This document shows, piece by piece, positions 1-9,193 of a stretch of 64,000 bases of DNA (positions within the stretch are counted from its first letter, which is position 1; each line of letters begins with the position of its first letter). The notes under the pieces were generated by a model. It saw only the letters and a program-made list of their open reading frames with translations, did no database searches and was not told where the DNA came from. Both the position numbers and the translations under genes were made by a program. Origin of the DNA: Paracoccus sp. (in: a-proteobacteria) (GTDB lineage: Bacteria > Pseudomonadota > Alphaproteobacteria > Rhodobacterales > Rhodobacteraceae); the NCBI RefSeq assembly GCF_030538495.1, contig NZ_JAUNTW010000002.1, positions 228,975 to 292,974 on the forward strand, in the 5' to 3' direction.

Positions 1-120
1 ATCGGTGACCTTTGAACCCTTGCAGGGCAGCCGCGTGGGGTCGTGATGGCTGTTGGCGCTATCGCTGTTGCACGCGCGGGCCGGGGCTTTTAAGCCATCC
101 CAAACCTTAGGAGGGATGAC

Positions 121-864
121 ATGGCACCGCGCAAACTGGCCGCTGGCAACTGGAAAATGAACGGAGATCTGGCGTCGCTGGATCAGATTGATGCACTGGT
201 GGCGGCGCATGGCCGCGCGGGATGCGACGTGCTGATCTGCCCGCCCGCGCTGTTGGTGCATCCGATGGCCGCGCGCGCCGGCAGCGCGATTGCAGTCGGC
301 GGTCAGGATTGCCACGCCAAATCGTCGGGCGCGCATACGGGTGACATTGCCGCAGGTCAGTTGCGGGATGCGGGCGCGTCCTATGTCATCATCGGCCATT
401 CCGAACGCCGCGCCGATCATGGCGAAACCGATGCCGATGTCACGGCCAAGGCGCAGGCCGCGCATGACGCGGGTCTGATCGCGATTATCTGCGTCGGCGA
501 AACCGAAGCGCAGCGCGATTCCGGCGATACGCTGGACGTGATCGCGGGCCAGCTGACGGGCAGCATCCCGGCGGGCGCGACGGCGGCGAACACCGTGATC
601 GCCTATGAACCCGTCTGGGCGATTGGCACCGGCCGCACCCCCACCACCGACCAAATCGCCGAGGTTCACGCCCTGATGCGCGCCCATCTGGATGGGCTGG
701 TCGCGGATGCGGGGAATGTCAGCCTGCTCTATGGTGGCAGCGTAAAGCCCGACAACGCCGCGCCGATCTTTGCGCTGGCGAATGTGGACGGCGCACTGGT
801 TGGCGGCGCCAGCCTGAAGGCCAGCGATTTCGGCGCGATCATCACCGCCTTGGACGCGGCCTGA
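121..864 (+). CDS. tpiA: Triosephosphate isomerase
   Basis: Interconverts dihydroxyacetone phosphate and glyceraldehyde 3-phosphate in glycolysis and gluconeogenesis, in the cytosol. The 247 residues match the family length. The substrate-binding NWKMN stands at residues 10-14 with Lys12, the catalytic His lies in IIGHSERR (His93), the catalytic Glu in [11 protein letters not shown] (Glu163), and the phosphate loop YGGSVKPDN follows near residue 205. The ATG is preceded by a strong AGGAGG at a good distance. The gene stands alone on the plus strand and converges on the lipoprotein gene, with only three bases between the two stop codons. I see no gene in the 120 bases upstream. The identification is secure. 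Confidence 0.98.
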   Translation: MAPRKLAAGNWKMNGDLASLDQIDALVAAHGRAGCDVLICPPALLVHPMAARAGSAIAVGGQDCHAKSSGAHTGDIAAGQLRDAGASYVIIGHSERRADHGETDADVTAKAQAAHDAGLIAIICVGETEAQRDSGDTLDVIAGQLTGSIPAGATAANTVIAYEPVWAIGTGRTPTTDQIAEVHALMRAHLDGLVADAGNVSLLYGGSVKPDNAAPIFALANVDGALVGGASLKASDFGAIITALDAA

Positions 865-867
865 CCC

Positions 868-1494
868 CTAACGGCAGTTGGCGGCGTTCCCGCCGACTGC
901 CCCAATCGCCCAGGCGTTCATCTGCCCCACCAGCGACAGCGCCGCCGCGTCAAAGGCCGGGATCAGTTGCGCCGTTGCCGTTCCCGCCGCCGGGGCGCTG
1001 ACCGCGAATTGCCGCCGCGCGATGATCCGGGCATCCATTTCATTCACGATCTGCGCATTGACCCGCATCACGATGCGCGTGCCGTCTTCGCCGGTTACCG
1101 CGTTGAAATCGCTGATTTCCGTCAACATCGCGTAATCCCCCGACAGGCCCAGCGGTTCGCGCCCCACATGCGTAAACACGTCATAGGCGCCAAGGCTGCG
1201 CACCAACAGCGTTTGCAGCATCACCGGCGCGCTGTCGGACCAACGGGCATCGGGCAGATACTGCACCTGCAACGCATTGGGGCGAATCATGATGCGGTCG
1301 GTGTCCAGCACGCCGCCGGCTTTTGGGACCTCGACCACCACTTCGCCGCGGCGGCCCTGCCCGCATTGGCGCGGCGTATCGACGGGCGCGCGCAATTCAA
1401 ACACATCGCGCGCGGGTTCGCCCTGCAACGCCGACAGCGCCGCGCAACCGGGCAGAGCCAGAACCAGACCAAGGGCGGCAAAGGTGGTTTTCAT
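868..1494 (-). CDS. ABC-type transport auxiliary lipoprotein (PqiC/ABC_trans_aux family)
   Basis: A 208-residue lipoprotein. A short hydrophobic signal ends in the lipobox LPGC, so Cys16 should be lipidated and the protein anchored in a membrane facing the periplasm. The body resembles the ABC-transport auxiliary family (PF03886), which works with MCE-type lipid transporters. It is the last gene of the minus-strand operon MlaE-MlaF-MlaD-lipoprotein, 11 bases after the MCE gene. That position supports a role in phospholipid trafficking between inner and outer membranes. Partner and lipid specificity are inferred from context only. Confidence 0.85.
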   Translation of the reverse strand: MKTTFAALGLVLALPGCAALSALQGEPARDVFELRAPVDTPRQCGQGRRGEVVVEVPKAGGVLDTDRIMIRPNALQVQYLPDARWSDSAPVMLQTLLVRSLGAYDVFTHVGREPLGLSGDYAMLTEISDFNAVTGEDGTRIVMRVNAQIVNEMDARIIARRQFAVSAPAAGTATAQLIPAFDAAALSLVGQMNAWAIGAVGGNAANCR

Positions 1495-1505
1495 CAGCGG
1501 TCCTT

Positions 1506-2783
1506 TCAGCGGCGGAATTCAGGCTGGCGCGGGCCGGTCAGCACCTGTGACGGGTTGCGGCGCAGCGTGGTGACCAATGCATCCATATTCTGCACAAGCG
1601 CGCGAATGTCACGCCCTGCCTGTCCAAATTGCGTCAAACCGTCGCCCAGAAAGGATTGCAGCGGTGCCTGCGCGCCGTCAACCATGCGGCGCAGGCTGGC
1701 AAACGCCCCCTCGGCGGAACTGGCGGCGTCGCGCAGCTGACCCGTGATCGCGGGAATATCGGCGCTGACCTGTTCAACGGCGGTGTTCAGCGTGGCCAGC
1801 GATTGCCGCAGATCGCCGATGACCGGGCCGATATCGGTGTTCAGCATCCGATCCGCCCCGTCAAAGGCGCGCGTGGCCGAAGTCAGCGCCGCATCGGTGC
1901 CGTCCAGCGTCTGCGCCAGCCGCGCGGTCAGCGTGGACAGATCGCCCTGAATCGACTGTGCCGCCGCATCCAGATTGCGCGTCAACGCCGCCAAATCCCC
2001 CGCGACATAGGTGTTCACGGTGTCCAAAACCTGCGTCCCGGATGCCAGCGTCTGATCCAAACCGCCCGCCGTTTCGGTGACCTTATCCAATGCGGCGGTC
2101 GCGCTGTTCAGGGTATCTTGCGCGGATGCCGACAATTCTTGCATCTGATCGCCAAAGCCCTGCATCCCCGCCGCGACGCTGGACACGGCGGCGGTCGCGT
2201 GGCTGACATCGGCCAGAGCCTGATCCATATTCGCGGTTGAATTTTCGACGTTTTGTAAGATCGCCTCGATCCGGCGCTGATTGTCGTCGCCCAGAATGTG
2301 CGACAGGCGGTCGCTGACCTCGACCAGACGTTCGATGATTTGCGGGGCGTCTTCGCCCAGTGCTTGCAGGGTGGACCGGGCGGCGGGGATCACCGGGATG
2401 CCGGATGTTTCCGCGCGCAACAAGGGCGCGGTCGGAGTGCCTGCGGTGATGGCGATGTTGGCCACGCCGGTCACGCCCTGCATTTCCAGCGTTGCCTGCG
2501 AATCCGTGCGGATGGGGGTGCCTTGCCGCACCTCGACCCGGACGCGGACGGTGCCGTCGCCCGATGGCGACAGGCCCATATCGACCACCTGCCCCACCGG
2601 CAGGCCCGCAAAGCGCACCCCCGACGCGACGCCAAGGCCCGACACTTCGGGGAAATGGATGTCGTAATATTCGAACTGGCGGTCAACCTCGAACCGGGCG
2701 AACCACATCAGAAATGCCAGTAACGCAACAAAGCCCGCGATGACAAAGCCGCCGATCAGCATATAATTTGCCCGTGTTTCCAT
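1506..2783 (-). CDS. MlaD-family MCE protein (lipid-transport substrate-binding subunit)
   Basis: A 425-residue protein with one N-terminal membrane helix (about residues 7-27) and then an MCE domain (about 40-120, containing SGVRFAGLPVGQV). A long C-terminal part of repeated amphipathic helices rich in Ala, Gln, Thr and Asp follows. MCE proteins form periplasmic hexamers that bind lipids for ABC transporters of the Mla type. E. coli MlaD is about 183 residues, so the extended helical tail is closer to longer MlaD-like proteins of alphaproteobacteria and might span periplasm. It begins four bases after the ATPase stop, indicating one operon. Confidence 0.88.
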   Translation of the reverse strand: METRANYMLIGGFVIAGFVALLAFLMWFARFEVDRQFEYYDIHFPEVSGLGVASGVRFAGLPVGQVVDMGLSPSGDGTVRVRVEVRQGTPIRTDSQATLEMQGVTGVANIAITAGTPTAPLLRAETSGIPVIPAARSTLQALGEDAPQIIERLVEVSDRLSHILGDDNQRRIEAILQNVENSTANMDQALADVSHATAAVSSVAAGMQGFGDQMQELSASAQDTLNSATAALDKVTETAGGLDQTLASGTQVLDTVNTYVAGDLAALTRNLDAAAQSIQGDLSTLTARLAQTLDGTDAALTSATRAFDGADRMLNTDIGPVIGDLRQSLATLNTAVEQVSADIPAITGQLRDAASSAEGAFASLRRMVDGAQAPLQSFLGDGLTQFGQAGRDIRALVQNMDALVTTLRRNPSQVLTGPRQPEFRR

Positions 2784-2787
2784 ACCC

Positions 2788-3561
2788 TTACCCCCGTCCC
2801 GGATTGGTCTGCGCCGCCCGTGCGCGGGGACCGTGGAAATAATCGCGCACCCAAGGGTGATCGACTGTCAGCATATCGGCCATCGTCCCGGTGACAAGAA
2901 CCCGCCGTTCGGCCAGCACCGCGATACGATCACAACAGACGTGCAGCGTGTCCAGATCATGCGTGACCACAAAAACCGACAGGTTCAGCGCGTCGCGCAG
3001 CGCCACGATCAGCCGGTCGAAGGCATCCGCGCCGATCGGGTCCAGCCCCGCCGTGGGTTCGTCCAGAAACACGATTTCCGGGTCCAGTGCCAAAGCCCGC
3101 GCCAGCCCCGCGCGCTTGCGCATCCCGCCGGACAAATCCGACGGGTATTTCGCATTCGCGTTCCACGGCAGGCCCGCCATGCTGACCTTAAGCTGGGCCA
3201 AGGCTGCGCGGTCGCTGTCAGACAGGCCGGGGATGGCGCGCAGAGGAACCTCGACATTTTCCTGAACGGTCAGGGCGGAAAACAGCGCGCCGTCCTGAAA
3301 CATCACGCCCCAGCGTTGTTCCAAAGCCGCGCGGTCGGGGCCGGTCGTGTTGTTCACATCGACGCCAAACACGCGGACCGTGCCGCCTTCGGGGCGTTTC
3401 AGACCAACAATGGTGCGCAGCAACACCGATTTGCCGGTCCCTGATCCGCCGACCACGCCCAGAATCTCACCCCGGCGCAGGTCCAGATCCAGACCTTCAT
3501 GGATCACATTACGCCCGAATTGCGTGCGCAGACCCCTGATTTCGATGACGTTTTCGGTCAT
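2788..3561 (-). CDS. MlaF-like ABC transporter ATPase
   Basis: A 257-residue single ABC domain. Walker A is GGSGTGKS (about 38-45), the signature is LSGGMRKRAGLARAL, and Walker B is IVFLDEP followed by TAGLDP; the switch His is in VVTHD. The MRKR signature is typical of MlaF-type ATPases of phospholipid transporters. The ATG overlaps the stop of the upstream permease gene (ATGA), so translation is coupled. It should energise lipid movement through the MlaE-like permease at the inner membrane. Confidence 0.9.
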   Translation of the reverse strand: MTENVIEIRGLRTQFGRNVIHEGLDLDLRRGEILGVVGGSGTGKSVLLRTIVGLKRPEGGTVRVFGVDVNNTTGPDRAALEQRWGVMFQDGALFSALTVQENVEVPLRAIPGLSDSDRAALAQLKVSMAGLPWNANAKYPSDLSGGMRKRAGLARALALDPEIVFLDEPTAGLDPIGADAFDRLIVALRDALNLSVFVVTHDLDTLHVCCDRIAVLAERRVLVTGTMADMLTVDHPWVRDYFHGPRARAAQTNPGRG

Positions 3562-4652
3562 ATCCCCACCAAGGCAAAAAAGATCGAAAACAGCGCATCC
3601 GCCATGATCACCGCGAAAATCGCCGCGACAACAGCGGATGAGGTCATGCGCCCCAGACTTTCGGTGTCTTTGCCAACCCGCATCCCGGCGTGACAGCCGA
3701 TGACGCCGATCAGCAGGGCAAAGACCGGCGCCTTAACCAAGCCCACAATCGCGTGGTTCAGGTTCGTATCGACGACCAGCCGCGCGCGGAACATCGACGG
3801 CGACACGCCCAGTTCGACCCATGACATAATCGCGCCGCCGACCAGCCCGGACAGATTGGCGACCAGCCCCAGAATGGGCAGCGTGATGATTAACGCCAGC
3901 ACGCGCGGCAAGATCAGCACCCGATCCGGGTCCAGCCCCAGCGTGCGCATGGCGTCGATTTCTTCGCGCATTTTCATCGCGCCGATGGATGCCGTCAGCG
4001 CCGATGCCGTGCGCCCCGCCACGATAATCGCGGTTAACAGGATGCCCAATTCGCGCAGCATGGATATGGCGATCAGGTCCACGACGAACACCTCGGCCCC
4101 GAATTGGCGCAGTTGTGTGGCCCCCTGAAAGGCCAGCACAATGCCGATCAGAAACCCCATCAGCGCGACAATCGGCACGGCCTTCAGCCCGGTTTCCTGC
4201 GCGTGATAGACCAGCGAGGTCAGGCGAAAATCGCGCGGATGCCGCAGGGCGCGCAGCAATGCGACGATAAAACGGCCCAGATATTCAACCAGTTGCGCCA
4301 GAATCTGCATCGCGCCCGCCGTGGCGCGCCCGATCTGTTCGACCGCCAGCCGCCACCCCGGTGCGCGCGCGGGTTCAGGGTCCGGCGTGGGGATGGCGTC
4401 GCGCACACGGTCCAGAAAATCGCGTTGATCGGGCGACAGGCCGGCCAGTTCGGCCCCTTGGGCGATCAGAAACCACGCCCCCGCCGTGTCCATGCGCGAC
4501 ACATCCGACACATCCAACACCCGCGCCCCCGCCACCTGCGGCGCAAGGCCCGCAATGCTGCGCACGGTCAGCGCGCCCGACAGATGCAGGGCATCCCCCC
4601 GGCGCGTCAGCGTCAGGGGGGCGGAGTCATCGGATGGCGGTGCGTGATCCAA
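3558..4652 (-). CDS. MlaE-like ABC permease with N-terminal STAS domain
   Basis: A 364-residue permease. The first ~100 residues (LTLTRRGDALHLSGAL..., ending in a GAWFLIA-like helix) look like a STAS domain, the fold of E. coli MlaB. The remaining ~250 residues are the hydrophobic MlaE permease domain, with the family's conserved cytoplasmic loop GAMKMREEIDAMRTLGLDP. The fusion therefore supplies MlaB and MlaE functions in one chain, which fits the absence of a separate mlaB. It is the first gene of the lipid-transport operon, 66 bases downstream of zapA, and may have its own promoter in that AT-rich gap. Confidence 0.9.
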   Translation of the reverse strand: MDHAPPSDDSAPLTLTRRGDALHLSGALTVRSIAGLAPQVAGARVLDVSDVSRMDTAGAWFLIAQGAELAGLSPDQRDFLDRVRDAIPTPDPEPARAPGWRLAVEQIGRATAGAMQILAQLVEYLGRFIVALLRALRHPRDFRLTSLVYHAQETGLKAVPIVALMGFLIGIVLAFQGATQLRQFGAEVFVVDLIAISMLRELGILLTAIIVAGRTASALTASIGAMKMREEIDAMRTLGLDPDRVLILPRVLALIITLPILGLVANLSGLVGGAIMSWVELGVSPSMFRARLVVDTNLNHAIVGLVKAPVFALLIGVIGCHAGMRVGKDTESLGRMTSSAVVAAIFAVIMADALFSIFFALVGI

Positions 4653-4718
4653 AGGCGGCCTGTCACAACGGTTTCGTCATCCTAACCCATGACAGATTAA
4701 GATAAGATTAAAAACCAC

Positions 4719-5078
4719 TTAGCCCCGCTGATCGTCCAGACGTTCGGCCAGAGCCTCGGCGCGGGCGGCCAGTTCGGCCATGGCCTCTTTCAGGTCCGCG
4801 GGGATCACCGGAACCTCGACCCGCTGGGGGTTGGTTTGCAGGCGGTTCAGGGCGCGTTCGGCCTTATCCGCGCGTTCTTCGAGCGCGGCGAAACGGTCGG
4901 CCAGCATCAGCCCAGCCAAGAGCAACAGGCGCGGTTCGGGAACGCGCCCCGCCTGCGACAGAATTTGCTGCGCTTCGTCGTTCAGAATGGCGGCGGCGCG
5001 TTGCAGCAGACGTTCTTCGCCATCGGCGGCACCGACGCGATATTCTTTGTGTCCGATGGTGAATTCGACTTCGGCCAT
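4719..5078 (-). CDS. zapA: Cell division protein ZapA
   Basis: A 119-residue cytoplasmic protein that bundles FtsZ filaments at the division ring. The N-terminal VEFTIGHKEYRVGA and the downstream AAAILNDEAQQI helix are typical of ZapA. The C-terminal half is a predicted coiled coil rich in Glu, Ala and Arg. It lies three bases after the stop of an upstream coiled-coil gene on the same strand, so the two are probably co-transcribed and may act together. The family is recognised with good confidence, although ZapA proteins are short and variable. Confidence 0.88.
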   Translation of the reverse strand: MAEVEFTIGHKEYRVGAADGEERLLQRAAAILNDEAQQILSQAGRVPEPRLLLLAGLMLADRFAALEERADKAERALNRLQTNPQRVEVPVIPADLKEAMAELAARAEALAERLDDQRG

Positions 5079-5081
5079 GGC

Positions 5082-5570
5082 TTACGCGCCCCCCTGTTCG
5101 TTGTGCGAATGTTCCGCAACCGGCGCGCGTTGATCGCCCAACAACCGTTCCAGTTCCACCATAATGTCCCCCATCCGCGACATCTCCGCCGCGCGCGCGG
5201 CGCGCAACGCATTGATTTCGGCCTGCATCGCCGCGCGAACATCGTCGTCGCTGGCCGAACCCTGCGCATCTGTCAGGTCGCGATTGGCGGTCATCAGGTC
5301 TTCGTTAGCAGAGGACAGTTGAGCGGCCAGTTCGACAGCCTCGGCCAGACGGGCGCGCAAATCGCCGTCATCAGTCGCCTGCATATCGGCCAGCATCGCG
5401 GCCATGCGGTTGTTTTCAGCCTCGGCCATGTCCAGTTGGCGGGTCAATTGTTCGACCACCTGCGGATCGGCGCCGGTGGTGGGATGCGGTTGCGGTGCCT
5501 GTTCCAGCAGTTGGTCGATGCGGTCAAGCGCGGCCGACAGGCGGCGTTCACTGGCGAAAATATCGGTCAT
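5082..5570 (-). CDS. Coiled-coil protein upstream of zapA, function unknown
   Basis: A 162-residue soluble, acidic, helix-rich protein. I do not recognise a catalytic motif. The sequence is almost all heptad-like Leu/Ala/Glu/Arg stretches (for example LDRIDQLLEQ near the start, then long coils from about residue 38 to 150). There is no signal peptide or membrane segment. Its placement directly before zapA, three bases apart, suggests a role at the division ring, perhaps an analogue of ZapB. That is inference from position and coiled-coil character only. Confidence 0.75.
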   Translation of the reverse strand: MTDIFASERRLSAALDRIDQLLEQAPQPHPTTGADPQVVEQLTRQLDMAEAENNRMAAMLADMQATDDGDLRARLAEAVELAAQLSSANEDLMTANRDLTDAQGSASDDDVRAAMQAEINALRAARAAEMSRMGDIMVELERLLGDQRAPVAEHSHNEQGGA

Positions 5571-5633
5571 TCCAATTCCCTGATCGGTTCATCGCAAAGA
5601 TTGCACCCCTGCGCGCCCATGACAAGCACACAG

Positions 5634-5665
5634 AAAAACGGGCGGGGATGCCCCGCCCGTTTTTG
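5634..5665 (-). terminator. Intrinsic terminator of the BCCT transporter gene
   Basis: A GC-rich perfect stem (GGGCGGGG/CCCCGCCC around a two-base AT loop) is flanked by five A on the left and five T on the right. It can act in both directions. It lies just after the stop codon of the minus-strand transporter gene and reads into TTTTT on that strand. Confidence 0.85.
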
Positions 5666-5666
5666 T

Positions 5667-7352
5667 TTATATCAGTTCGCGGCGTTCGGCCATCAAGCCT
5701 TTGACTACCGCAAAGCCCGCGCCCAGCAGGACAAAGGTAAACGGCAACCCGGTGGATACGGCCATGGCCTGCAACCCAGCCAGACCGCCGCCGACCAACA
5801 GGGCAATGGCGACCGCGCCTTCGATGCTGACCCAGAAAATGCGCTGCGGGATGGGGGCGTTCACCTTGCCCCCGGCGGCGATGGTGTCGATGACCAGAGA
5901 CCCCGAATCGGACGAGGTGATAAAGAACACCACCACCAACACGATGCCCACAACGCTGGTGATCGTGGCCAGCGGCAATTGCGACAGCATTTCAAACAGC
6001 TTCAGTTCCAGTGCCGCATCAACCACGCCCGTGAACCCGGCGGCGGTTTGCGCAATCGCGGTGCCGCCCATGGCCGTCATCCACATCACGCAGACCAGCG
6101 ACGGCACAATCAGCACGGCGACCAGGAACTGACGCACGGTGCGGCCTCGCGACACGCGGGCAATGAACATACCGACAAAGGGCGACCAACTGATCCACCA
6201 CGCCCAATAAAACGCGGTCCAGCCCTGACGGAAATTGTCGTCATCGCGGCCAAACGGATTCGACAGCGGCACGATTTCGCGCGCATAGGCCCCCAGATTG
6301 CCCAAGAACCCGCCCAGAATCGCCAGCGTCGGCCCCATGATGATGACGAACAGCAACAGCAGAACGGCCAGAGCCATATTCGCTTCGGACAGGATTTTGA
6401 CGCCTTTTTCAACGCCGGTCACAACCGAAATGCCCGCGATAATCGTGATCACAACGATCAGCACGATGCGCGTGGTGTTGCCGTCACCGATTCCGAACAG
6501 ATAGGACAGCCCCGCCGTCGCCTGCTCTGCTCCAAAGCCCAGCGAGGTGGCCAAGCCAAAGATCGTCGCCAGCACTGCCATGATGTCGATGACATGGCCC
6601 GGCCAGCCCCAAATCCGTTCGCCAAAGATCGGGTAAAACACCGAACGCAGCGTCAGCGGCAGACCTTTGTTATAGGAAAACAACGCCAAGGCCAGTGCGA
6701 CCACCGCATAAATCGCCCATGGATGCAGGCCCCAGTGATAAATCGTCGCGGCCATGGCCAGACGTTCCGCCGCCTGCGGATCACCGGCAGCACCGCCCAG
6801 CGGCGCCCAATCGCTGCGCAGGCCATCCGCGCCCGTCACCACGCCGCCGATGGCGGTTTCATAATGGCTTAATGGTTCGCTGACGCCGTAAAACATCAGC
6901 CCGATGCCCATACCGGCGGCAAACAGCATCGAAAACCAACTGATCAGGCTGAAATCTGGGCTTGCCTCGGGTCCGCCCAAACGCACCGACCCCAGCGGCG
7001 ACACAATCAGCGCCAAACACAGGATCAGCAACGCATTGCCGGACAACAGGAAAAACCAGTCAAGATTGCTGGTCAGGCCGTCGCGGATGCTGGCAAACAG
7101 CGGCTCGGACTGCCCCGGAAACATCAGCGTGATGACCGTGAACAGCACGATCCCCACAGCGGAAATCCCGAAAACCGGGTTGTGAATATCATAGGGGACG
7201 GGGCCGGCGGTGCCTTCGATATTGTCCTGACCGACGCTGTAATCGGTGTCGATAATCTCGGTCGGGCCTTCGGGTTCGGGCAGAGCCTCGACCGCTTCGG
7301 AAATGTCGGTTTGATCCGCGCCCTGCGGCGCGGTTGGTTCATGTTGTGTCAT
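5667..7352 (-). CDS. BCCT-family transporter (betaine/choline/carnitine type)
   Basis: A 561-residue inner-membrane transporter with about 12 hydrophobic segments, which should import a compatible solute or other quaternary ammonium compound. The family signature is clear: FYWAWWISWSPFVGMFIARV followed by SRGRTVRQF near residues 375-400, plus the Trp/aromatic-rich stretch GWPGHVIDIMAVLATIFGLA. The N-terminal ~50 residues are acidic, hydrophilic and presumably cytosolic. The gene is monocistronic with its own terminator and is divergent from hisB. The substrate cannot be read from sequence; the choline uptake genes elsewhere in the window fit an osmoprotectant role. Confidence 0.93.
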   Translation of the reverse strand: MTQHEPTAPQGADQTDISEAVEALPEPEGPTEIIDTDYSVGQDNIEGTAGPVPYDIHNPVFGISAVGIVLFTVITLMFPGQSEPLFASIRDGLTSNLDWFFLLSGNALLILCLALIVSPLGSVRLGGPEASPDFSLISWFSMLFAAGMGIGLMFYGVSEPLSHYETAIGGVVTGADGLRSDWAPLGGAAGDPQAAERLAMAATIYHWGLHPWAIYAVVALALALFSYNKGLPLTLRSVFYPIFGERIWGWPGHVIDIMAVLATIFGLATSLGFGAEQATAGLSYLFGIGDGNTTRIVLIVVITIIAGISVVTGVEKGVKILSEANMALAVLLLLFVIIMGPTLAILGGFLGNLGAYAREIVPLSNPFGRDDDNFRQGWTAFYWAWWISWSPFVGMFIARVSRGRTVRQFLVAVLIVPSLVCVMWMTAMGGTAIAQTAAGFTGVVDAALELKLFEMLSQLPLATITSVVGIVLVVVFFITSSDSGSLVIDTIAAGGKVNAPIPQRIFWVSIEGAVAIALLVGGGLAGLQAMAVSTGLPFTFVLLGAGFAVVKGLMAERRELI

Positions 7353-7568
7353 TCTGTCCCTTTGGTTTCGTTCGGATCAGGTCGGATCGGGCCACGCCAT
7401 ACGCAGCCGCCAAGGCGCAAAACCTGCGCGCGACGGGTAAAGAATGTTAAACCCTGCGTGATGGTTCCCCTTATCGCGGATGACGTAGCGGAACCCACCG
7501 GCAAAAGCGTGGCTTTCCAAGGGGACGCGCCGCGCCTATAACCGCGCCACCAACTGCCCGAGGTTCCC

Positions 7569-8153
7569 ATGCGCCAAGCCACCATCACCCGCGCCACTGC
7601 CGAAACCCAGATCGAGGTCACGCTGAACCTTGACGGCACCGGCGTTTATGACAACCAGACCGGCGTGGGTTTCTTCGATCACATGCTGGATCAGTTGTCG
7701 CGTCATTCGCTGATTGACATGACCGTGCGCGCCACCGGCGATCTGCATATCGACGACCACCACACGGTCGAGGATACCGGCATCGCCATCGGTCAGGCTC
7801 TGACCCGCGCGCTGGGCGATAAAAAGGGCATCCGCCGTTACGGCTCCTGCCATCTGCCAATGGATGACACGCAGGTGCGCGCGGCACTGGATCTGTCGGG
7901 GCGGCCCTATCTGGTGTGGAATGTCGATTTTCCGACGCAGAAAATCGGCACCTTTGATACCGAACTGGTGCGCGAATTTTTTCAGGCGCTGTCCACGCAT
8001 GGCGGCATCACGCTGCATATCGACCGGCTGCACGGGTTCAACAGCCACCACATCGCCGAAGCCGCGTTTAAGGCCGTGGCCCGCGCGCTGCGTGATGCCG
8101 TGGAACCCGACCCACGCAGCGACGCCCTGCCGTCCACGAAAGGCGCGCTGTGA
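7569..8153 (+). CDS. hisB: Imidazoleglycerol-phosphate dehydratase
   Basis: Sixth step of histidine biosynthesis: converts imidazole glycerol phosphate to imidazole acetol phosphate, in the cytosol. The 194 residues are the usual length of the monofunctional enzyme. The manganese-binding histidine motifs are present: [23 protein letters not shown] (about 61-70), and [13 protein letters not shown] near 157-169. The stop codon overlaps the hisH start as TGATG, so the two genes are translated as a pair. I found no further his genes downstream in the window. Confidence 0.98.
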   Translation: MRQATITRATAETQIEVTLNLDGTGVYDNQTGVGFFDHMLDQLSRHSLIDMTVRATGDLHIDDHHTVEDTGIAIGQALTRALGDKKGIRRYGSCHLPMDDTQVRAALDLSGRPYLVWNVDFPTQKIGTFDTELVREFFQALSTHGGITLHIDRLHGFNSHHIAEAAFKAVARALRDAVEPDPRSDALPSTKGAL

Positions 8154-8782
8154 TGCAGGTCGCACTGATTGATTACGACAGCGGCAACCTTCATTCCGCT
8201 GAAAAGGCGTTGCAATTGATGGGCCGGGATGAGGGCGCGACCGTCATCGTCACCGCCGACCCCGAAGTGGCGGCGCGCGCGGATCGGATTGTTCTGCCGG
8301 GCGACGGTGCCTTTCCGGCCTGTCGCGCCGCTTTGGGTCAGGTCGATGGTATGGCCGAGGCGCTGCACGACGCCGTGCTGAACCGGGGCGTGCCGTTTCT
8401 GGGCATCTGCGTGGGGATGCAGATGCTGGCCACAACGGGCCATGAATATCGCGAAACGCCGGGGCTGGACTGGATCGGCGGGCAGGTGCGCGCCATCGAC
8501 GCACCGGGGCGCAAGGTGCCGCATATGGGCTGGAACGATCTGGTCATCGACCACCCCCACCCGGTTCTGAACGGCATCACTTCGGGCGATCACGCCTATT
8601 TCGTTCACAGCTGGCAGTTCCAGGTGGATGACCCCGCGCATCGTCTGGCCTGGACCGAATATGGCGGGCCGGTGACGGCGGTGGTGGGGCGCGACAACAT
8701 CATCGGCGCGCAGTTTCACCCCGAAAAATCACAGGCGGTCGGGCTGCGGCTGATTGGCAATTTTTTGCGTTGGAAGCCATGA
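8153..8782 (+). CDS. hisH: Imidazole glycerol phosphate synthase, glutamine amidotransferase subunit
   Basis: Hydrolyses glutamine and passes ammonia to HisF to make imidazole glycerol phosphate and AICAR. The class I amidotransferase triad is visible: Cys86 in GICVGMQ, and His189 and Glu191 in QFHPEKSQ. I chose the ATG that overlaps the hisB stop (TGATG) rather than the GTG one codon earlier; this gives 209 residues, full length. The gene ends with Trp-Lys-Pro and a TGA, and the bases around that end recur, degenerate, twice downstream. HisA and HisF, which often follow, are not here. Confidence 0.97.
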   Translation: MQVALIDYDSGNLHSAEKALQLMGRDEGATVIVTADPEVAARADRIVLPGDGAFPACRAALGQVDGMAEALHDAVLNRGVPFLGICVGMQMLATTGHEYRETPGLDWIGGQVRAIDAPGRKVPHMGWNDLVIDHPHPVLNGITSGDHAYFVHSWQFQVDDPAHRLAWTEYGGPVTAVVGRDNIIGAQFHPEKSQAVGLRLIGNFLRWKP

Positions 8783-8994
8783 GGAAAGGCCGGTTTGCGG
8801 CGGCGTGGGTTTTACAGCGTCGCTGCAGCGCCGCCAGACGATCTGGCTAACAACGCCCGTCCCGCCAGATTAAAGCAGGCCGGTAGCGGCAGTTGTGGGG
8901 AATGACACCATCTTCGGCCCCGCCCTCAGATTACGAAATATCACTACCGTTAGGGTTGCGGCAAATCGGGAACTTTCGTCGCCGGAAACCATAA
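8783..8994 (+). repeat. Degenerate tandem copy 1 of the hisH 3' end
   Basis: A hand alignment shows that the last ~120 bases of this unit match the last ~119 bases of hisH at about 79 of 120 positions with a single one-base gap. The unit closes with GGAAACCATAA where hisH ends GGAAGCCATGA. The match is strongest at GC(A/G)GGCCGGT and TGGGG...GACA.CATC.TCGG. The reading frame is not kept, so this is a decayed duplicate and not a gene. The first ~90 bases align more weakly with hisH. Confidence 0.8.
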
Positions 8995-9193
8995 CCAAGG
9001 GCCTATTTGCGGCGGCGCGGCTTTCACGGCATCGCTGCAACGTGGCTAATAACGCCCGTCCCGCCCGATTAAGGCGGGCCAGTGGCAGCCGTCGCGAGGA
9101 ATGGCACCTTCATCGGCCCCGCCAGTAGATGGCGAAATATCACTACCGGTAGGGTTTCGGCAAATCGGGAATTTTCATCGCCGGAAGCCGTAA
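8995..9193 (+). repeat. Degenerate tandem copy 2 of the hisH 3' end
   Basis: Closely similar to copy 1; by eye about four fifths of bases agree, and copy 1 has a 13-base insertion that explains the length difference. Shared blocks include AACGCCCGTCCCGCC, CGAAATATCACTACCG and GCAAATCGGGAA. It ends GGAAGCCGTAA, again at the position of the hisH stop codon. It is less like hisH than like copy 1, which suggests the two units were duplicated from each other after the first copy had already drifted. Confidence 0.8.

Noticed and set aside
4653-4718. A possible 6S RNA gene next to zapA, where it lies in many proteobacteria
   Set aside because: The gap is only 66 bases and has no long hairpin, too short for a 150-200 base 6S RNA.
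4836-6872. A 678-codon plus-strand frame opposite zapA, the coiled-coil gene and the BCCT gene
   Set aside because: Same antisense effect; it crosses three real genes and a terminator and has no motif.
8783-9193. A CRISPR array suggested by tandem repeats
   Set aside because: There are only two ~200-base imperfect units with no spacers; they match hisH instead.
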